From: Methylococcaceae bacterium TMED69
GTDB lineage: Bacteria; Pseudomonadota; Gammaproteobacteria; Ga0077536
Length of the DNA stretch: 53,247 nucleotides
Direction: 5' to 3'
Assembly (NCBI GenBank): GCA_002170535.1
Contig: NHDW01000006.1
Location: 252,592-305,838 of the forward strand
Position 1 is the stretch's first letter. Every line of letters begins with the position of its first letter. Made by a program: the position numbers and the translations under genes. The notes under the pieces were generated by a model that was given only the letters and a program-made list of their open reading frames with translations, did no database searches and was not told the origin of the DNA. Below are positions 40,159 through 49,838 of this stretch, one piece after another.

Positions 40159-43100
40159 TATCCGATCCCCGGTATACCAACCTTAGGCTTAGGCTTAAGG
40201 AAAATTTTGTCATTTTCAGAATTAACTTGTTTGAGAGAATCCTCGTATTCTTGTGTTGTTCCCCATGGGTCGCCCTGAATTTGTCTATTGATGTCGCCAA
40301 TTCCGTAGATTGGGGCTCTGTTAAACCCATCTGAATCCATACCAGGAGTAATATCATGGATCGGAGTAAACGTTACAGAAATCTCACAAGCTTGGGGACC
40401 TCGTTTTCCTGGAGTTGTTTCCCATAAAACACTGTTAAGTTTCCAGTCTAAAGACAATCCAGTAATTGCACCAGCTAATCCCCTACCGCCAGATGATCTA
40501 AAAGACCTGATAATTGGGTTTCCTTTGTCCGCAGATGTATCGAACAATGACGACACAGAAGTTTCTCCAAATGATGGAACGAAAAGATCAGTAAAGGCGT
40601 TTACTGTTTTTTCCATATCGATCTGTGTGATTTGTCCTTTTTTCACTTTTACCGCCATGGGCTCACCTTCAGCGGGATCTAACACAAGCATCCACACCTC
40701 TGTGTCTTTTAAGTCGGAAGATTTTATTCCACTAAAGTTAGACGCCATATCTGTCGACATTCTTCCGGTGCCCTGATTAGTAATAATTGAATAACCCCTG
40801 AGTTTCTGAGTAAACTTCATATGTCCTAGATCGGCACCATTAAGTGTTCTGTCTCCGCGATTTGCTTGAAATGTGGCATATGTAAAAAGAGGTAATGCAG
40901 ACGAATTATCCGACAGAGATGCCTTTAATTGTTGCACTTGAGCATCTATCAGTCCGGCTTGGATTTCTCCGTTCATACCTCCTAGTCCCTGGCCATCATA
41001 TTCAAAATTGGCATCTCCGGTTCCCATCATTCGTCCTAAACTCTGATCAGAATAATTGCTTCTTAATAAATCTCCAATTCTTACTCTTACCAGTGGTGAA
41101 GCTGTTGGAACCTGAGAAAAAGGAATTACAAATTTATTACTAGTTGTCTCAACCATTGTTCCGCGGGAAAACTGCGGATAAACCAAAGTAGTTAATTTAT
41201 TAATTTTGTAATACATTTCCTCTAAATCTTGAGGGCTCATTGCTTGAATTCTAAAATTAAACGCGATTGCTCTTGATGTATCTCCATAAATTTGAGCAGC
41301 TTCAATTCTACCAAAACCTTTTTGCGCAGACCAGTTAGCTGAAAATCCGTCTGAAAGGCTTGTTAGAAACGCGTGGAAAGAGATTATTTCGTTTGTCCTA
41401 AGATCATGAAAGTAAAACGGCATATATTCAGCTTCTAACATGTCCTCCATAGCCTTAACTTCTTCCTGGCTGAACCTATTTGCTTCTGGGTCCATCGGCC
41501 TATCTAATTTTGTATGAGCGGCTCCGCCCTTTATTCCTTTTCCAAGATCCGAATCTAGATACCTTCTTACAAAATCGTTTCCTTCCTTGTTGCCTTCAAG
41601 ATAAAGTCCGCCTAGCCCGTTTTCTAGGCCCATGGCATCCATCACAAATCCTGCTTTCTGAACTGAAGACGGGAGCAAAAGCATCGAAGGCGTCGCTGAA
41701 GTTCTGACTATCGATCTTTCAAGTGTTCTATCCATGTTTTTTGCAACACGGGTGAGACCGGTGTCCGGAAGGAAATCTATTGGAACATCATTTTCAGAAA
41801 ACGTATATTGTCCGAAGAATCCGGCTGATACTGCGATGTCTCCAATTGAAGATAGGATATTAATAAACCTCATGAGTTTATTTTCTTTCATTTTTCTAAA
41901 ATAATTTATAAGGTCTGCTCCGTCACCGGAAGATGAATAGGTATCTAAATAAACTCTACCTCTCATTAAACTTCTTAAAACGCTAGCGTAGTATCCGCTA
42001 CTCGCTCCCAAGTCTGTCAATTGCCCAACCATCAAAGTAGTCCATCCGTAGGCTATTGACTGAGTATACGGAAGTATTATTGCTATTCCCATACCTTTTC
42101 CTTCAGCGATAGCCTGCATAACGTTTACTGGTTTTCTTATCTCTAAATAGTCTAAAAAGTCTTCCAACAAATTGGCCAATCTATTTCCTACGGCAGACAA
42201 AATACCCGGATGTCCTCCAGTACTAAATTCTGGAATTGCATATTTTTGTCTAGTGCGAGATTGACCTTTGTTTAGTCTCACTCCTGGAGCAGCTGGACCC
42301 GCAAAGATTGCATCGTTTGGATTTTGAACTCCTAACAACCCAACAAGAAGATTAACTCCGTTTGTTGCTAAAAGTAGGGCTTCTGCAATTAGCCAATATT
42401 GTAAAGACACTCCTAATGCAGCAAACATTCCGGCCATAGATTGTTCAAACATTGCCTTGCTTTGAAAATCTTCCATATAGGAATTGAGCTGGCCGTATGA
42501 TTCTTTCGTGTAGTTAGATGATTTTACGCTGATATCTGAATCTGGCAAGTGGTGAGCTTTTGCGTTAAAATTAGCGATGTTAATCTTATCTGTACCCAGT
42601 GGCACAGATCCGGCATTGTCGTCGAAAGTTAAGCTTCCAAACGCTCCTTTCATAATTCCACTTAATCCGGAAAAACCTTGATTGTCTCCAACACCTGATT
42701 CTGCTGATGACAATGTTTCTGAAGGTTTTTTATCTCCGGTTGCTGCCAGCATCAAGGATCTACCGATGCTAGCTAGTCTTTTAAATTCGTCTGGAGATTC
42801 TGTAGAATAAGATCCCGATTCACGCGCGTTGATATCTGTAAAGTTTTCAAAATAGGTTCTTTTAAATCTATCTCGTGTTTGGCCATCAGAATCTCTTGTA
42901 AAACGATTCATTCTCAATACTTCTGAAATTGGAGCTGGATCCTGTACTCCAAGGCGATTTAAAATAGTATGGTTTTCCTGAGAGTTTTTATCTATTTTTT
43001 CTCTAGAATTTTCAAAGGTTCCGCTAACGCTGCCATGCCCGGGATTACCGCCGTTGGCTAAATTATTAAAATGATTTACCGCTTCTTCCTCAACTGATCT

Positions 43101-43400
43101 AATTGATTCTAAATAAGAAAATTGATTGTTGTTTGGGGTTGTTAGCTCTGATGGTAATCCAGTAACTCTGTCATAAAGCGAAATGTCTTGGACGTCTGTA
43201 GCATCATATTCCAATGGATAATAATTCTTACTTTCCTTGCCTTGTTCGTTTCTTCCGTATTCATAATCCGAACCTTCTCCACGGGTTACAGAAGATAAAT
43301 AACCGCCCAACGTGTCCTTCCTTTCTTTAGAGAGATCAGCGTTGTCGATTATAACCGGCTGAGGCTGTGGAGAAGTGTTGTTGTTCGGATCATTTGACAT
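40158..43400 (-). CDS. Large baseplate/tail protein with tube-cap-like C-terminal domain
   Basis: This 1080-residue protein has a long disordered and helical N-terminal part with hydrophobic stretches (ALGVSLQYWLIAEALLLA; ILPYTQSIAYGWTTLMVG). The C-terminal part (about 690-1075) has AAQIYGDTSRAIAFNFRIQA, KINKLTTLVYPQF, VRVRIGDLLRS and CEISVTFTPIHDITPGM, the order of segments found in tail-tube cap proteins (gp48/gp54-like). It may cap or initiate the tail tube at the baseplate. The hydrophobic insertion is unusual for such proteins. Confidence 0.6.
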   Translation of the reverse strand: MSNDPNNNTSPQPQPVIIDNADLSKERKDTLGGYLSSVTRGEGSDYEYGRNEQGKESKNYYPLEYDATDVQDISLYDRVTGLPSELTTPNNNQFSYLESIRSVEEEAVNHFNNLANGGNPGHGSVSGTFENSREKIDKNSQENHTILNRLGVQDPAPISEVLRMNRFTRDSDGQTRDRFKRTYFENFTDINARESGSYSTESPDEFKRLASIGRSLMLAATGDKKPSETLSSAESGVGDNQGFSGLSGIMKGAFGSLTFDDNAGSVPLGTDKINIANFNAKAHHLPDSDISVKSSNYTKESYGQLNSYMEDFQSKAMFEQSMAGMFAALGVSLQYWLIAEALLLATNGVNLLVGLLGVQNPNDAIFAGPAAPGVRLNKGQSRTRQKYAIPEFSTGGHPGILSAVGNRLANLLEDFLDYLEIRKPVNVMQAIAEGKGMGIAIILPYTQSIAYGWTTLMVGQLTDLGASSGYYASVLRSLMRGRVYLDTYSSSGDGADLINYFRKMKENKLMRFINILSSIGDIAVSAGFFGQYTFSENDVPIDFLPDTGLTRVAKNMDRTLERSIVRTSATPSMLLLPSSVQKAGFVMDAMGLENGLGGLYLEGNKEGNDFVRRYLDSDLGKGIKGGAAHTKLDRPMDPEANRFSQEEVKAMEDMLEAEYMPFYFHDLRTNEIISFHAFLTSLSDGFSANWSAQKGFGRIEAAQIYGDTSRAIAFNFRIQAMSPQDLEEMYYKINKLTTLVYPQFSRGTMVETTSNKFVIPFSQVPTASPLVRVRIGDLLRSNYSDQSLGRMMGTGDANFEYDGQGLGGMNGEIQAGLIDAQVQQLKASLSDNSSALPLFTYATFQANRGDRTLNGADLGHMKFTQKLRGYSIITNQGTGRMSTDMASNFSGIKSSDLKDTEVWMLVLDPAEGEPMAVKVKKGQITQIDMEKTVNAFTDLFVPSFGETSVSSLFDTSADKGNPIIRSFRSSGGRGLAGAITGLSLDWKLNSVLWETTPGKRGPQACEISVTFTPIHDITPGMDSDGFNRAPIYGIGDINRQIQGDPWGTTQEYEDSLKQVNSENDKIFLKPKPKVGIPGIG

Positions 43401-43638
43401 CTTCGACTAGTCCTTTTATTATTTCTTGTGCTGATTCCGGTGTGAGGTTTGATTTAAAATTATCTACATCCTTCTGTAATTCGTATGACATACCCAGAAT
43501 ATATTCTTCCATTTCCTCGCGGGCTTTGGGAGCTAGTTTACCCAAAGCCAAATGTGTTTCTGGCATAGACATTATCAAATTATAGATATTGTATGCTTCT
43601 TCTGCTCCTGGAAATTCTTTTTCAATTTTTTCTGACAT
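43390..43638 (-). CDS. Small helical tail-cluster protein
   Basis: This 82-residue acidic, all-helical protein (MSEKIEKEFPGAEEAYNIYNL...) overlaps the next gene by 11 bases and follows the tape measure gene by 12. It could be a chaperone or minor baseplate component. No family recognised. Confidence 0.65.
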   Translation of the reverse strand: MSEKIEKEFPGAEEAYNIYNLIMSMPETHLALGKLAPKAREEMEEYILGMSYELQKDVDNFKSNLTPESAQEIIKGLVEDVK

Positions 43639-43650
43639 TTTTAAACCCTA

Positions 43651-46600
43651 TTAGCTTTCCATGTTGTTAAACGCCGTTTGTCCGGCTTCCGTGACTTGGA
43701 AGAATGATTCTCCTTGAGCACCTTTAGATATTCCAAGTGCGAGATCTTTGCTGTCGAGCTGGAAGTCTACGTGTAATTTAACGTTAACACCCTTTGTAAC
43801 GATCGATATTTCTTTTGGACCATCGTTATTAATACCTAAGATTGAACCATGCTTTTTGACCAAGTTAATTTGTTGTTCGCCTAGATCTAATCCCTGCATC
43901 AGGTCCGCGATTGCAATTGACTCAGCGACAATCTGGTAGGCCACGTCGTACGGCGTTGTGCTGTTTGCCCAAGCCTGTAGATATCTTTTCTTGAACGAAG
44001 CTGTACCATCAAACATCTTGTTGATCTTACCAGGATCGAATGTTTTAGTAAACACCCGCTGAGCTTGATCGAGCGTTGTCAGTCCGCGTTTTGCAGCTTC
44101 TGCGACGTCTTTGGTGGTTGCTATCCTTCCAAAAACATCTATCATCTCGCAAACGTATACTTTTACTTTGCTGAATGCATTTCTAATCTCCCAAGTTGCC
44201 GGCAATTTCGCTTTGGAGACTTGCTGAATTCCGGCAGTGATGCCTGGAATCATTCCTACTGCATCCAACGCTGCTGCCGTTTGATCTTTCTTAATGGTTA
44301 TAGAGTTTGCAATGGTTTCCATTCCTTTAAAAACGGTCTTAAGCTGCGTTAAAAACTTACCTTGGAATAAAGAAGCCATAAGGTTTAATGCGTCTTTTAG
44401 TTTTTTACCGCCCTTGTCAAAAGTTTCTACTTCTACTTGCTCATATGTAGTTACATCTGACATGACTCCATCATCAAATGATGACACTCTAGATTCTAGT
44501 TTTTTACCGGTCATCATCTGCATTACTTGTCCGATACCGCTAAATAGTTGTGCCAGGGCGCCCATGGCGGCAACAACAATATCCATTTTTGGCTTAAGTT
44601 TTTTAGGGTCTTTAATTCCTTCTGCGATACTAATAATTTTGTCGATAATATTTTTCATATTATCGCCGACAGAATCTAGGATCATCTTTACTGCTTCTCC
44701 CATAGCCTTGGCAATATCTGCGACATCTGCGCCGTTTTCAAATGCTTCTTTTGGTAGTTTGGAGATTGAAGCCATTGGTCCAATCATCCCTGCAGCTAAT
44801 TTAGCCACTGCTCCAAGAATATCAGCTACTACAGACATTTTTTCCATTTGTTCTACTGACATTCCTGCAAACACCGTGATTAAACCCTTAATAGAATCGA
44901 TAACGGATTTTACTGACCCTAAAACGCCTGTTGTGAAATCCTGGATTTTATCCATAATTTTTGCTAGTTTCTTTGTGTCTGTTTTCTTCCACGGACCCCA
45001 GCCTGTCGATGCGTTTCTTTCTGCAAATTCTGCTGCTCTCATACCAACGTCTACCATAGGCATCATTGCGTTAATAATTTTCTCAAGCATTTCCACTTTT
45101 GTTTTTAACCCTTGAGGGTCTGCAACTGGTATATCGTTAATTTTCTTAAGTACATCTAAAAGCATTGGGAATGCCTTTTTAAAGAAAAGATGGAGCATGG
45201 CATATCCAGCGATGGCAGCGGCTCCAAAACCTACTGCTGATAGAGGGTTCAAAAAGAATTTTCCAACCTTTACAGACGCCCAAAGAAGACCGGTCATGAC
45301 ACCCAGTACCATACCCAGTAGAGGCATTAGTTTATATAGCATTTTGTAGTCTAAATCTGCTGCTTTGGCTGCTTTTTGAACCAAAAATAGCCCTCCAACC
45401 ATTGCCGGCATTCCTAAGGCTAATGCGGCTGCTAGCCCAACAAAACCAGCTCCGATCATAGTTAGTGTGACTGGATTCATAAGAAGAGAACCGATTCCTA
45501 ATGCTGCCAATATCAGTGCCCCTGCTGCGCCAACTGCGACACCGGTTGCCAACAGCCCTTCCCCAATTTGTACCCAATCTGGATTAATTTTGGAAATGAT
45601 CCAACCCATGGCACCTAAGGCTGCGACCATGGCTGGTGCACCAATTACAAGAGCACCAGCTAACCCTAAGAGACCTGCGCCGATAATTGCCAATTGCGGA
45701 CCAGATACTAATGGACCAACTAGAGCAGCGGCCATGATAAGCCCTACTGAAGCTCCGACTGCCAGTCCTAACGCTATCAATGCCTCTCCAATTTGTAACC
45801 AGTCTAGATTAAATGCGGAGACAGCCGCACCAAATATGGCCAGGGCACCAACAAATACTGGTCCAGCGACGGCGATGGTTACTGCGGCGGCGGCTAGGCC
45901 TTTTGCAGCCTGGTTATAAGCAGATTTTGGAATTTCTCCAATTTTTTCTCCGCCCTTGATCATTGCATAAGCACCACCCATTGCAACACCAATTTGAATC
46001 ATTACTAATCCCAATAGAGCCCAGTCGCCAGGTCCTAAGCCTGTTGCTGCGACTGCCCCATAAAACACCGTTCCCATAACAAGTACAACACCAGCAGCAG
46101 CTGTTACAAACCCAGCTCCCATTAAGAATAAGTTAACTGTTGCTTTTGCAATATCCTTAGGGCTGATTTTAGCTAGCGCTTTAATAAAACTACCTTGTCC
46201 TTCTGCGGAATCTCCTAGTCCTCCCGTCCCAGGTGGTTTTGGTTTTGCGGGTGTTCCGACTGCGGCTGTTTGTGCAGAGAATTTTTTGGCTAACATTTCA
46301 ATACCAGCCTTAACACCTGCAGAAGCTAACGATGCGGCCATGGCTGTGATCATACCTTTTGTAATCATGAACAGGAACATTTTTGTAACGATTGGCATGA
46401 CTATCGGTTTTGCAAGATCCCAAAGAACCCCAAAAAGTGATCCGATAGCTGGAAGCAATTCATTTACGACTACCGGTTTGATCTTGTTAAAGGCTTCAAC
46501 TAGTGCTCCACCTATTCCTTCACCTGCTGCGTTGACAGCGCCTCCTTCTTGGAAAGCACCTCCTAGGGCGTCGGCAAATTGCTGAATGTATTTTGCAGCT

Positions 46601-48507
46601 CCTGAAAGGATTTTAGGAGCCATGTCTCCAACAATTTTAATTGCTGCGATTAATCCGTTTTTGAGGCCTTCTACTAATGTTCCACCTGGACCTGACATTC
46701 CTCCGGTCCATTCTACAAACGCCTCTTTTATTTTGTTTAGGAAGTTTTCGACCGCTTTTCCAGGGTCAGTCTTGAGTTCTTCCATTAAAGTACTAAATGC
46801 ACCTTCAACTTTTGATAAAAAGACGTTTATTTTTTCTAATGAAAGTAATTCTTTGAAGGCCTTGACCATATTTCCGAACGGCCCTGTTTCTTCGAATAAT
46901 TTTCCTAAAATCTTTCCAACTCTGCGACCAGATTGATAAAATGCTTTCATCGCTTTACCAACTGTCTTTAGAATGTCTCTAAATCCTTTTGATCTTGAAA
47001 GCCCGTCTCCAACACCCTTTTTCCAGTTTGCCCAAAAACCGCCGTCACTCATTTGCGACATTGCTTTGGTCAATTTTTTAATGTTTTCCCCTAAAGACTT
47101 CATTGCTTCTTCTGGGGATATTTGCTCTTGGGCTGCCTCGGCTTCTGCTGCAATTTCATCGAAATTCATGTCGTCAGTTGGCATGGCTAAAGCGTTCTTT
47201 AGTTGGTCAACTGGCATTCCGCCCAAAGATTCTGACATTGCTTTTAATTCGTGTCTGTTTAGGTCTTCTACAGACTTTCCAGTATCCTCAAATGCTTTTC
47301 TAATCATATCCATTCGTTCTGCTGGATTATCTGCGTGTAGCATCTCCATCGTGTCGATGTTCATGCCTAGCATTTCATTTAATTTACCAGCAGCTTCAGC
47401 TGCACCTTCGAATGTATCAAATTTGTCCATTAATCCGGTTAGTGCCTTGACTTCAACACCAAGCTTGGCTGCGTATGTTGCAGTAGCCAACAGAGTCTTT
47501 GGAGCAAGATGACCAAAGTTTTCAGTATCCTTGGTCATTTCGTCAAAGCCTTTTCCAATTACTTTTGCAGAAACACCAAATTTATCTGATAGGCCAACGG
47601 TTACCGAAGCTATTTTTCCTAGCTCCTCTCCCATGTCTTTTCCGGTCCGTTTTGCATCGGCTGCCAATTTTGTCATCGACTCTGAAGAAATACCCGTAGC
47701 CTTTTGAAGATATACCATCTCTCTTGCATTTTCTATGAAAATGTCTTTTAGCATGGTAAATTCGTGACCTGCACCTTTTGCAATTTCTGCGGCGGCTTTT
47801 AGTCTATCTGCTAAATTACCAAACGTTCCGTATACGCTTCTTCCGGAAGCTGCCAATAGCCCTCCGGATTTGGCCATTCCTTTTTGAATTTCCAGTACAG
47901 CCGCGCCTTCATTGCTTGCCAGAGAACCAAATTCTTCTCTGACTCCTTCATACGCTTCTCTGGTTGCAGCGCCGGCTTTATGCAGGTTATTTGCAGCCTT
48001 TGTTAATCCTTTCCATATTCCAAATACTGCTCCAACGGCTGCCTTTGAAATGTCCCAAACTGCAGTAATACCAGCCGAAAGTAAATTAAACCCAGACTTG
48101 AGCCCTGCTAAGGCTCCATTTAGACCTGCATAGGCTGCGGATGCTGCTGCAGCCGCGCCAGCTGATTTTTTTAGGTTTTTATTGGTTTCTGTAGTTGATT
48201 TTGCCGCGTCTTTTTGGTTTCCGGTCAAAGCCTTAATTGCTTCGTTCATCGCGTCTGTTTTGTTGGCTGCTTCACCGGCTGCTTCAGCTGCACCCTCCAA
48301 GCTACTACCAAATTGGTTTGCACCACCAGCGCTCTGTTCAAACAGTCCAGACAGAGCACCTTTTATAGCTGCTGCCTGTTGTGCTTGTCTAGACATGGCA
48401 TCTGCGGCGCGATTTCCAGCATCTGCAGAACCCTCTAATAGTCCTTTAATAGCTGATAAAAGCGCTTCTTGTTTACCAAGTTCTTCTGATGATATATCGC
48501 CAGCCAA
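43651..48507 (-). CDS. Tail tape measure protein
   Basis: The largest gene, 1618 residues, starts at TTG 48507 (MAGDISSEELGKQ) with GAGG eight bases upstream. It has an Ala/Gly-rich coiled N-terminal part, an amphipathic helical stretch, a hydrophobic region (about 785-1110) built of several similar repeats, long helical regions and a short beta-like C-terminus (VNVKLHVDFQLDSKDLALG). Length, Ala/Gly-rich hydrophobic segments and position after tail assembly genes are typical of tape measure proteins, which set tail length and are ejected into the envelope. Confidence 0.88.
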   Translation of the reverse strand: MAGDISSEELGKQEALLSAIKGLLEGSADAGNRAADAMSRQAQQAAAIKGALSGLFEQSAGGANQFGSSLEGAAEAAGEAANKTDAMNEAIKALTGNQKDAAKSTTETNKNLKKSAGAAAAASAAYAGLNGALAGLKSGFNLLSAGITAVWDISKAAVGAVFGIWKGLTKAANNLHKAGAATREAYEGVREEFGSLASNEGAAVLEIQKGMAKSGGLLAASGRSVYGTFGNLADRLKAAAEIAKGAGHEFTMLKDIFIENAREMVYLQKATGISSESMTKLAADAKRTGKDMGEELGKIASVTVGLSDKFGVSAKVIGKGFDEMTKDTENFGHLAPKTLLATATYAAKLGVEVKALTGLMDKFDTFEGAAEAAGKLNEMLGMNIDTMEMLHADNPAERMDMIRKAFEDTGKSVEDLNRHELKAMSESLGGMPVDQLKNALAMPTDDMNFDEIAAEAEAAQEQISPEEAMKSLGENIKKLTKAMSQMSDGGFWANWKKGVGDGLSRSKGFRDILKTVGKAMKAFYQSGRRVGKILGKLFEETGPFGNMVKAFKELLSLEKINVFLSKVEGAFSTLMEELKTDPGKAVENFLNKIKEAFVEWTGGMSGPGGTLVEGLKNGLIAAIKIVGDMAPKILSGAAKYIQQFADALGGAFQEGGAVNAAGEGIGGALVEAFNKIKPVVVNELLPAIGSLFGVLWDLAKPIVMPIVTKMFLFMITKGMITAMAASLASAGVKAGIEMLAKKFSAQTAAVGTPAKPKPPGTGGLGDSAEGQGSFIKALAKISPKDIAKATVNLFLMGAGFVTAAAGVVLVMGTVFYGAVAATGLGPGDWALLGLVMIQIGVAMGGAYAMIKGGEKIGEIPKSAYNQAAKGLAAAAVTIAVAGPVFVGALAIFGAAVSAFNLDWLQIGEALIALGLAVGASVGLIMAAALVGPLVSGPQLAIIGAGLLGLAGALVIGAPAMVAALGAMGWIISKINPDWVQIGEGLLATGVAVGAAGALILAALGIGSLLMNPVTLTMIGAGFVGLAAALALGMPAMVGGLFLVQKAAKAADLDYKMLYKLMPLLGMVLGVMTGLLWASVKVGKFFLNPLSAVGFGAAAIAGYAMLHLFFKKAFPMLLDVLKKINDIPVADPQGLKTKVEMLEKIINAMMPMVDVGMRAAEFAERNASTGWGPWKKTDTKKLAKIMDKIQDFTTGVLGSVKSVIDSIKGLITVFAGMSVEQMEKMSVVADILGAVAKLAAGMIGPMASISKLPKEAFENGADVADIAKAMGEAVKMILDSVGDNMKNIIDKIISIAEGIKDPKKLKPKMDIVVAAMGALAQLFSGIGQVMQMMTGKKLESRVSSFDDGVMSDVTTYEQVEVETFDKGGKKLKDALNLMASLFQGKFLTQLKTVFKGMETIANSITIKKDQTAAALDAVGMIPGITAGIQQVSKAKLPATWEIRNAFSKVKVYVCEMIDVFGRIATTKDVAEAAKRGLTTLDQAQRVFTKTFDPGKINKMFDGTASFKKRYLQAWANSTTPYDVAYQIVAESIAIADLMQGLDLGEQQINLVKKHGSILGINNDGPKEISIVTKGVNVKLHVDFQLDSKDLALGISKGAQGESFFQVTEAGQTAFNNMES

Positions 48508-48584
48508 TTATTCTACCTCGAAAACATTCAATAACTCATTAGATAAATATCTAAAAGAGAAAAAACCCTTGTTATTATCTTAAA

Positions 48585-48827
48585 TCAGAAGGGCCAAATG
48601 TTTCCTGTAGAACTTTTGTATTTTTTAGCGTATGTATTTTTTGCTTCTACGAGCTTCTCTATTTCCGACAAACGAATAGAGGGATCATCTAATGCTTCGT
48701 AGAGTTTCTTGCTAGCAACTAGAACGTTAACGTACGCTTTTGTTTGTTTTTTTGGTCCGTTTAGTGCTATTTTTTCTCTTCGTCCTGTTATGAACAGTAC
48801 GCTTTCCTTCATTAGGGCTTTTTTCAT
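48585..48827 (-). CDS. Small basic hypothetical protein
   Basis: This 80-residue protein has an excellent GGAGG six bases before its ATG, which is the main evidence, because its first 100 bases overlap the end of the upstream gene in another frame. The product is helical and basic (KKALMKESVLFITGRREK...). Function unknown. Confidence 0.6.
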   Translation of the reverse strand: MKKALMKESVLFITGRREKIALNGPKKQTKAYVNVLVASKKLYEALDDPSIRLSEIEKLVEAKNTYAKKYKSSTGNIWPF

Positions 48828-49074
48828 GAGGAACCTCCGGAATATCTCGGTGATAATTATGTGGTTCCTTCCACTTTTGCCCTTTTAATTCCTTTTCTTC
48901 CCATGCTGCGTTTTCTTGCCACACTACATGGTATTTTGAATCTATTACTTCCGTAACCGCAACGCAAGATTCTCTTCTTATAACTCTGACTATTGTTCCG
49001 AATTTGATCTTTCTTTCGTTTCTCAGTAAGAAATAACAACAATCCCCAACTTTTGCTTCCATAACGTCAATCAT
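48727..49074 (-). CDS. Small SH3-like protein with basic tail
   Basis: This 115-residue protein begins MIDVMEAKVGDCCYFLLRNERKI, an SH3-like barrel pattern (K-x-GD-x), followed by a Lys/Arg/Thr-rich tail. No ribosome binding site is evident before either ATG (49074 or 49062). Its C-terminal 33 residues overlap the next gene. One of several similar small barrel proteins nearby. Confidence 0.6.
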   Translation of the reverse strand: MIDVMEAKVGDCCYFLLRNERKIKFGTIVRVIRRESCVAVTEVIDSKYHVVWQENAAWEEKELKGQKWKEPHNYHRDIPEVPHEKSPNEGKRTVHNRTKRKNSTKRTKKTNKSVR

Positions 49075-49112
49075 ATGAAAACTATATTGGGGATAATTAA
49101 AATGTTCAAAAT

Positions 49113-49394
49113 TTATTTTGAATCTGGAGCTATTTCAAACCAAGATCCAAATTTGTGCCAAGCAAATTCTCCTGCTGAGACTTTTTGCGTTCCGGTTGTG
49201 TAGTCCTCGCCTGTCCAATAGCCCCATTCTTTTCTAGGCATGTATTCTGAAATAACACACCACTGCACTAATATGCACACGTAATTTTGACTGATCTGGG
49301 GTGGCTTAAATCCTAAAACAAGTCCCAAAGTTTTATCTTTAGAACCTGCAGCATTATAACAAATCAAGTCTCCTATTTTGATTTTTCTTCGCAA
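49113..49394 (-). CDS. Small SH3-like protein, TTG start
   Basis: This 93-residue protein starts at a TTG (49394) with GAGG seven bases upstream. It opens MRRKIKIGDLICYNAAGSKD and continues with strand-like GLVLGFKPP...CILVQWCV, fitting an SH3-like/KOW-type barrel. It overlaps the upstream gene's end by 22 bases. Function unknown. Confidence 0.65.
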   Translation of the reverse strand: MRRKIKIGDLICYNAAGSKDKTLGLVLGFKPPQISQNYVCILVQWCVISEYMPRKEWGYWTGEDYTTGTQKVSAGEFAWHKFGSWFEIAPDSK

Positions 49395-49627
49395 TTTGAA
49401 TCCTCAATAACTTCAAAATTTCTTCGAAGTGTTGATTGTTTAAATGTCTTTTCAAAGCCATTTTTTAAAAACATTATACGGATAGCAGTTGCAGCCGTAG
49501 CGCAGTCAAACCCGTGTCGTGCAGCTTCCCAATCACTAGCATCTCTAAAAAGCTTTGTAAAAGGCTTTGAAATAATAGTTGCTAATTCTCCGGTTGATTT
49601 ACTCTTTAATAGATCTCCTTTTTGCAT
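49373..49627 (-). CDS. Small SH3-like protein
   Basis: This 84-residue protein starts MQKGDLLKSKSTGELATII, again a K-x-GD-L opening, with AAAGGAG upstream of the ATG. The middle (DASDWEAARHGFDCATAATAIRIMF) is mixed, and the C-terminus is strand-like. Function unknown; probably related in fold to its neighbours. Confidence 0.65.
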   Translation of the reverse strand: MQKGDLLKSKSTGELATIISKPFTKLFRDASDWEAARHGFDCATAATAIRIMFLKNGFEKTFKQSTLRRNFEVIEDSNCEEKSK

Positions 49628-49660
49628 TTTTATACTCCTTTGTATATATTTTATATTTTA

Positions 49661-49729
49661 TTATTCACCGTCTTCAAACTTTCCAAAAAGCCAATAAAAG
49701 AAAACGAAAAACACAATCCATAATAGCAT
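49661..49729 (-). CDS. 22-residue membrane peptide
   Basis: A 22-codon gene encodes M-L-L-W-I-V-F-F-V-F-F-Y-W-L-F-G and an acidic end (KFEDGE): one very hydrophobic transmembrane helix. AGGAG precedes the ATG, overlapping the end of the 35-residue gene upstream. Too short for usual gene callers; supported by ribosome binding site and spacing. Confidence 0.55.
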   Translation of the reverse strand: MLLWIVFFVFFYWLFGKFEDGE

Positions 49730-49730
49730 G

Positions 49731-49838
49731 TTAAATTACTCCTGATAAAATTGCACCTAGCTCTAACGTGGCCCATGTACAAAATACTAGCATCACCAAA
49801 AATGCGGCTGAAAAAATAAATTTATCTTGGTTACTCAT
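49731..49838 (-). CDS. 35-residue membrane protein
   Basis: The reading frame MSNQDKFIFSAAFLVMLVF... encodes a single transmembrane helix. It has GAGG upstream and ends one base before the 22-residue gene, and begins one base after the alpha/beta hydrolase stop. The pair may be a two-peptide membrane system (holin or superinfection functions are possible), unproven. Confidence 0.6.
   Translation of the reverse strand: MSNQDKFIFSAAFLVMLVFCTWATLELGAILSGVI

Noticed and set aside
44294-45115. Long plus-strand open frame of 273 codons opposite the tape measure gene
   Set aside because: It is a mirror of the Ala/Gly/Ile-rich minus-strand gene, Ser/Ile-rich, with no SD or neighbours on the plus strand.
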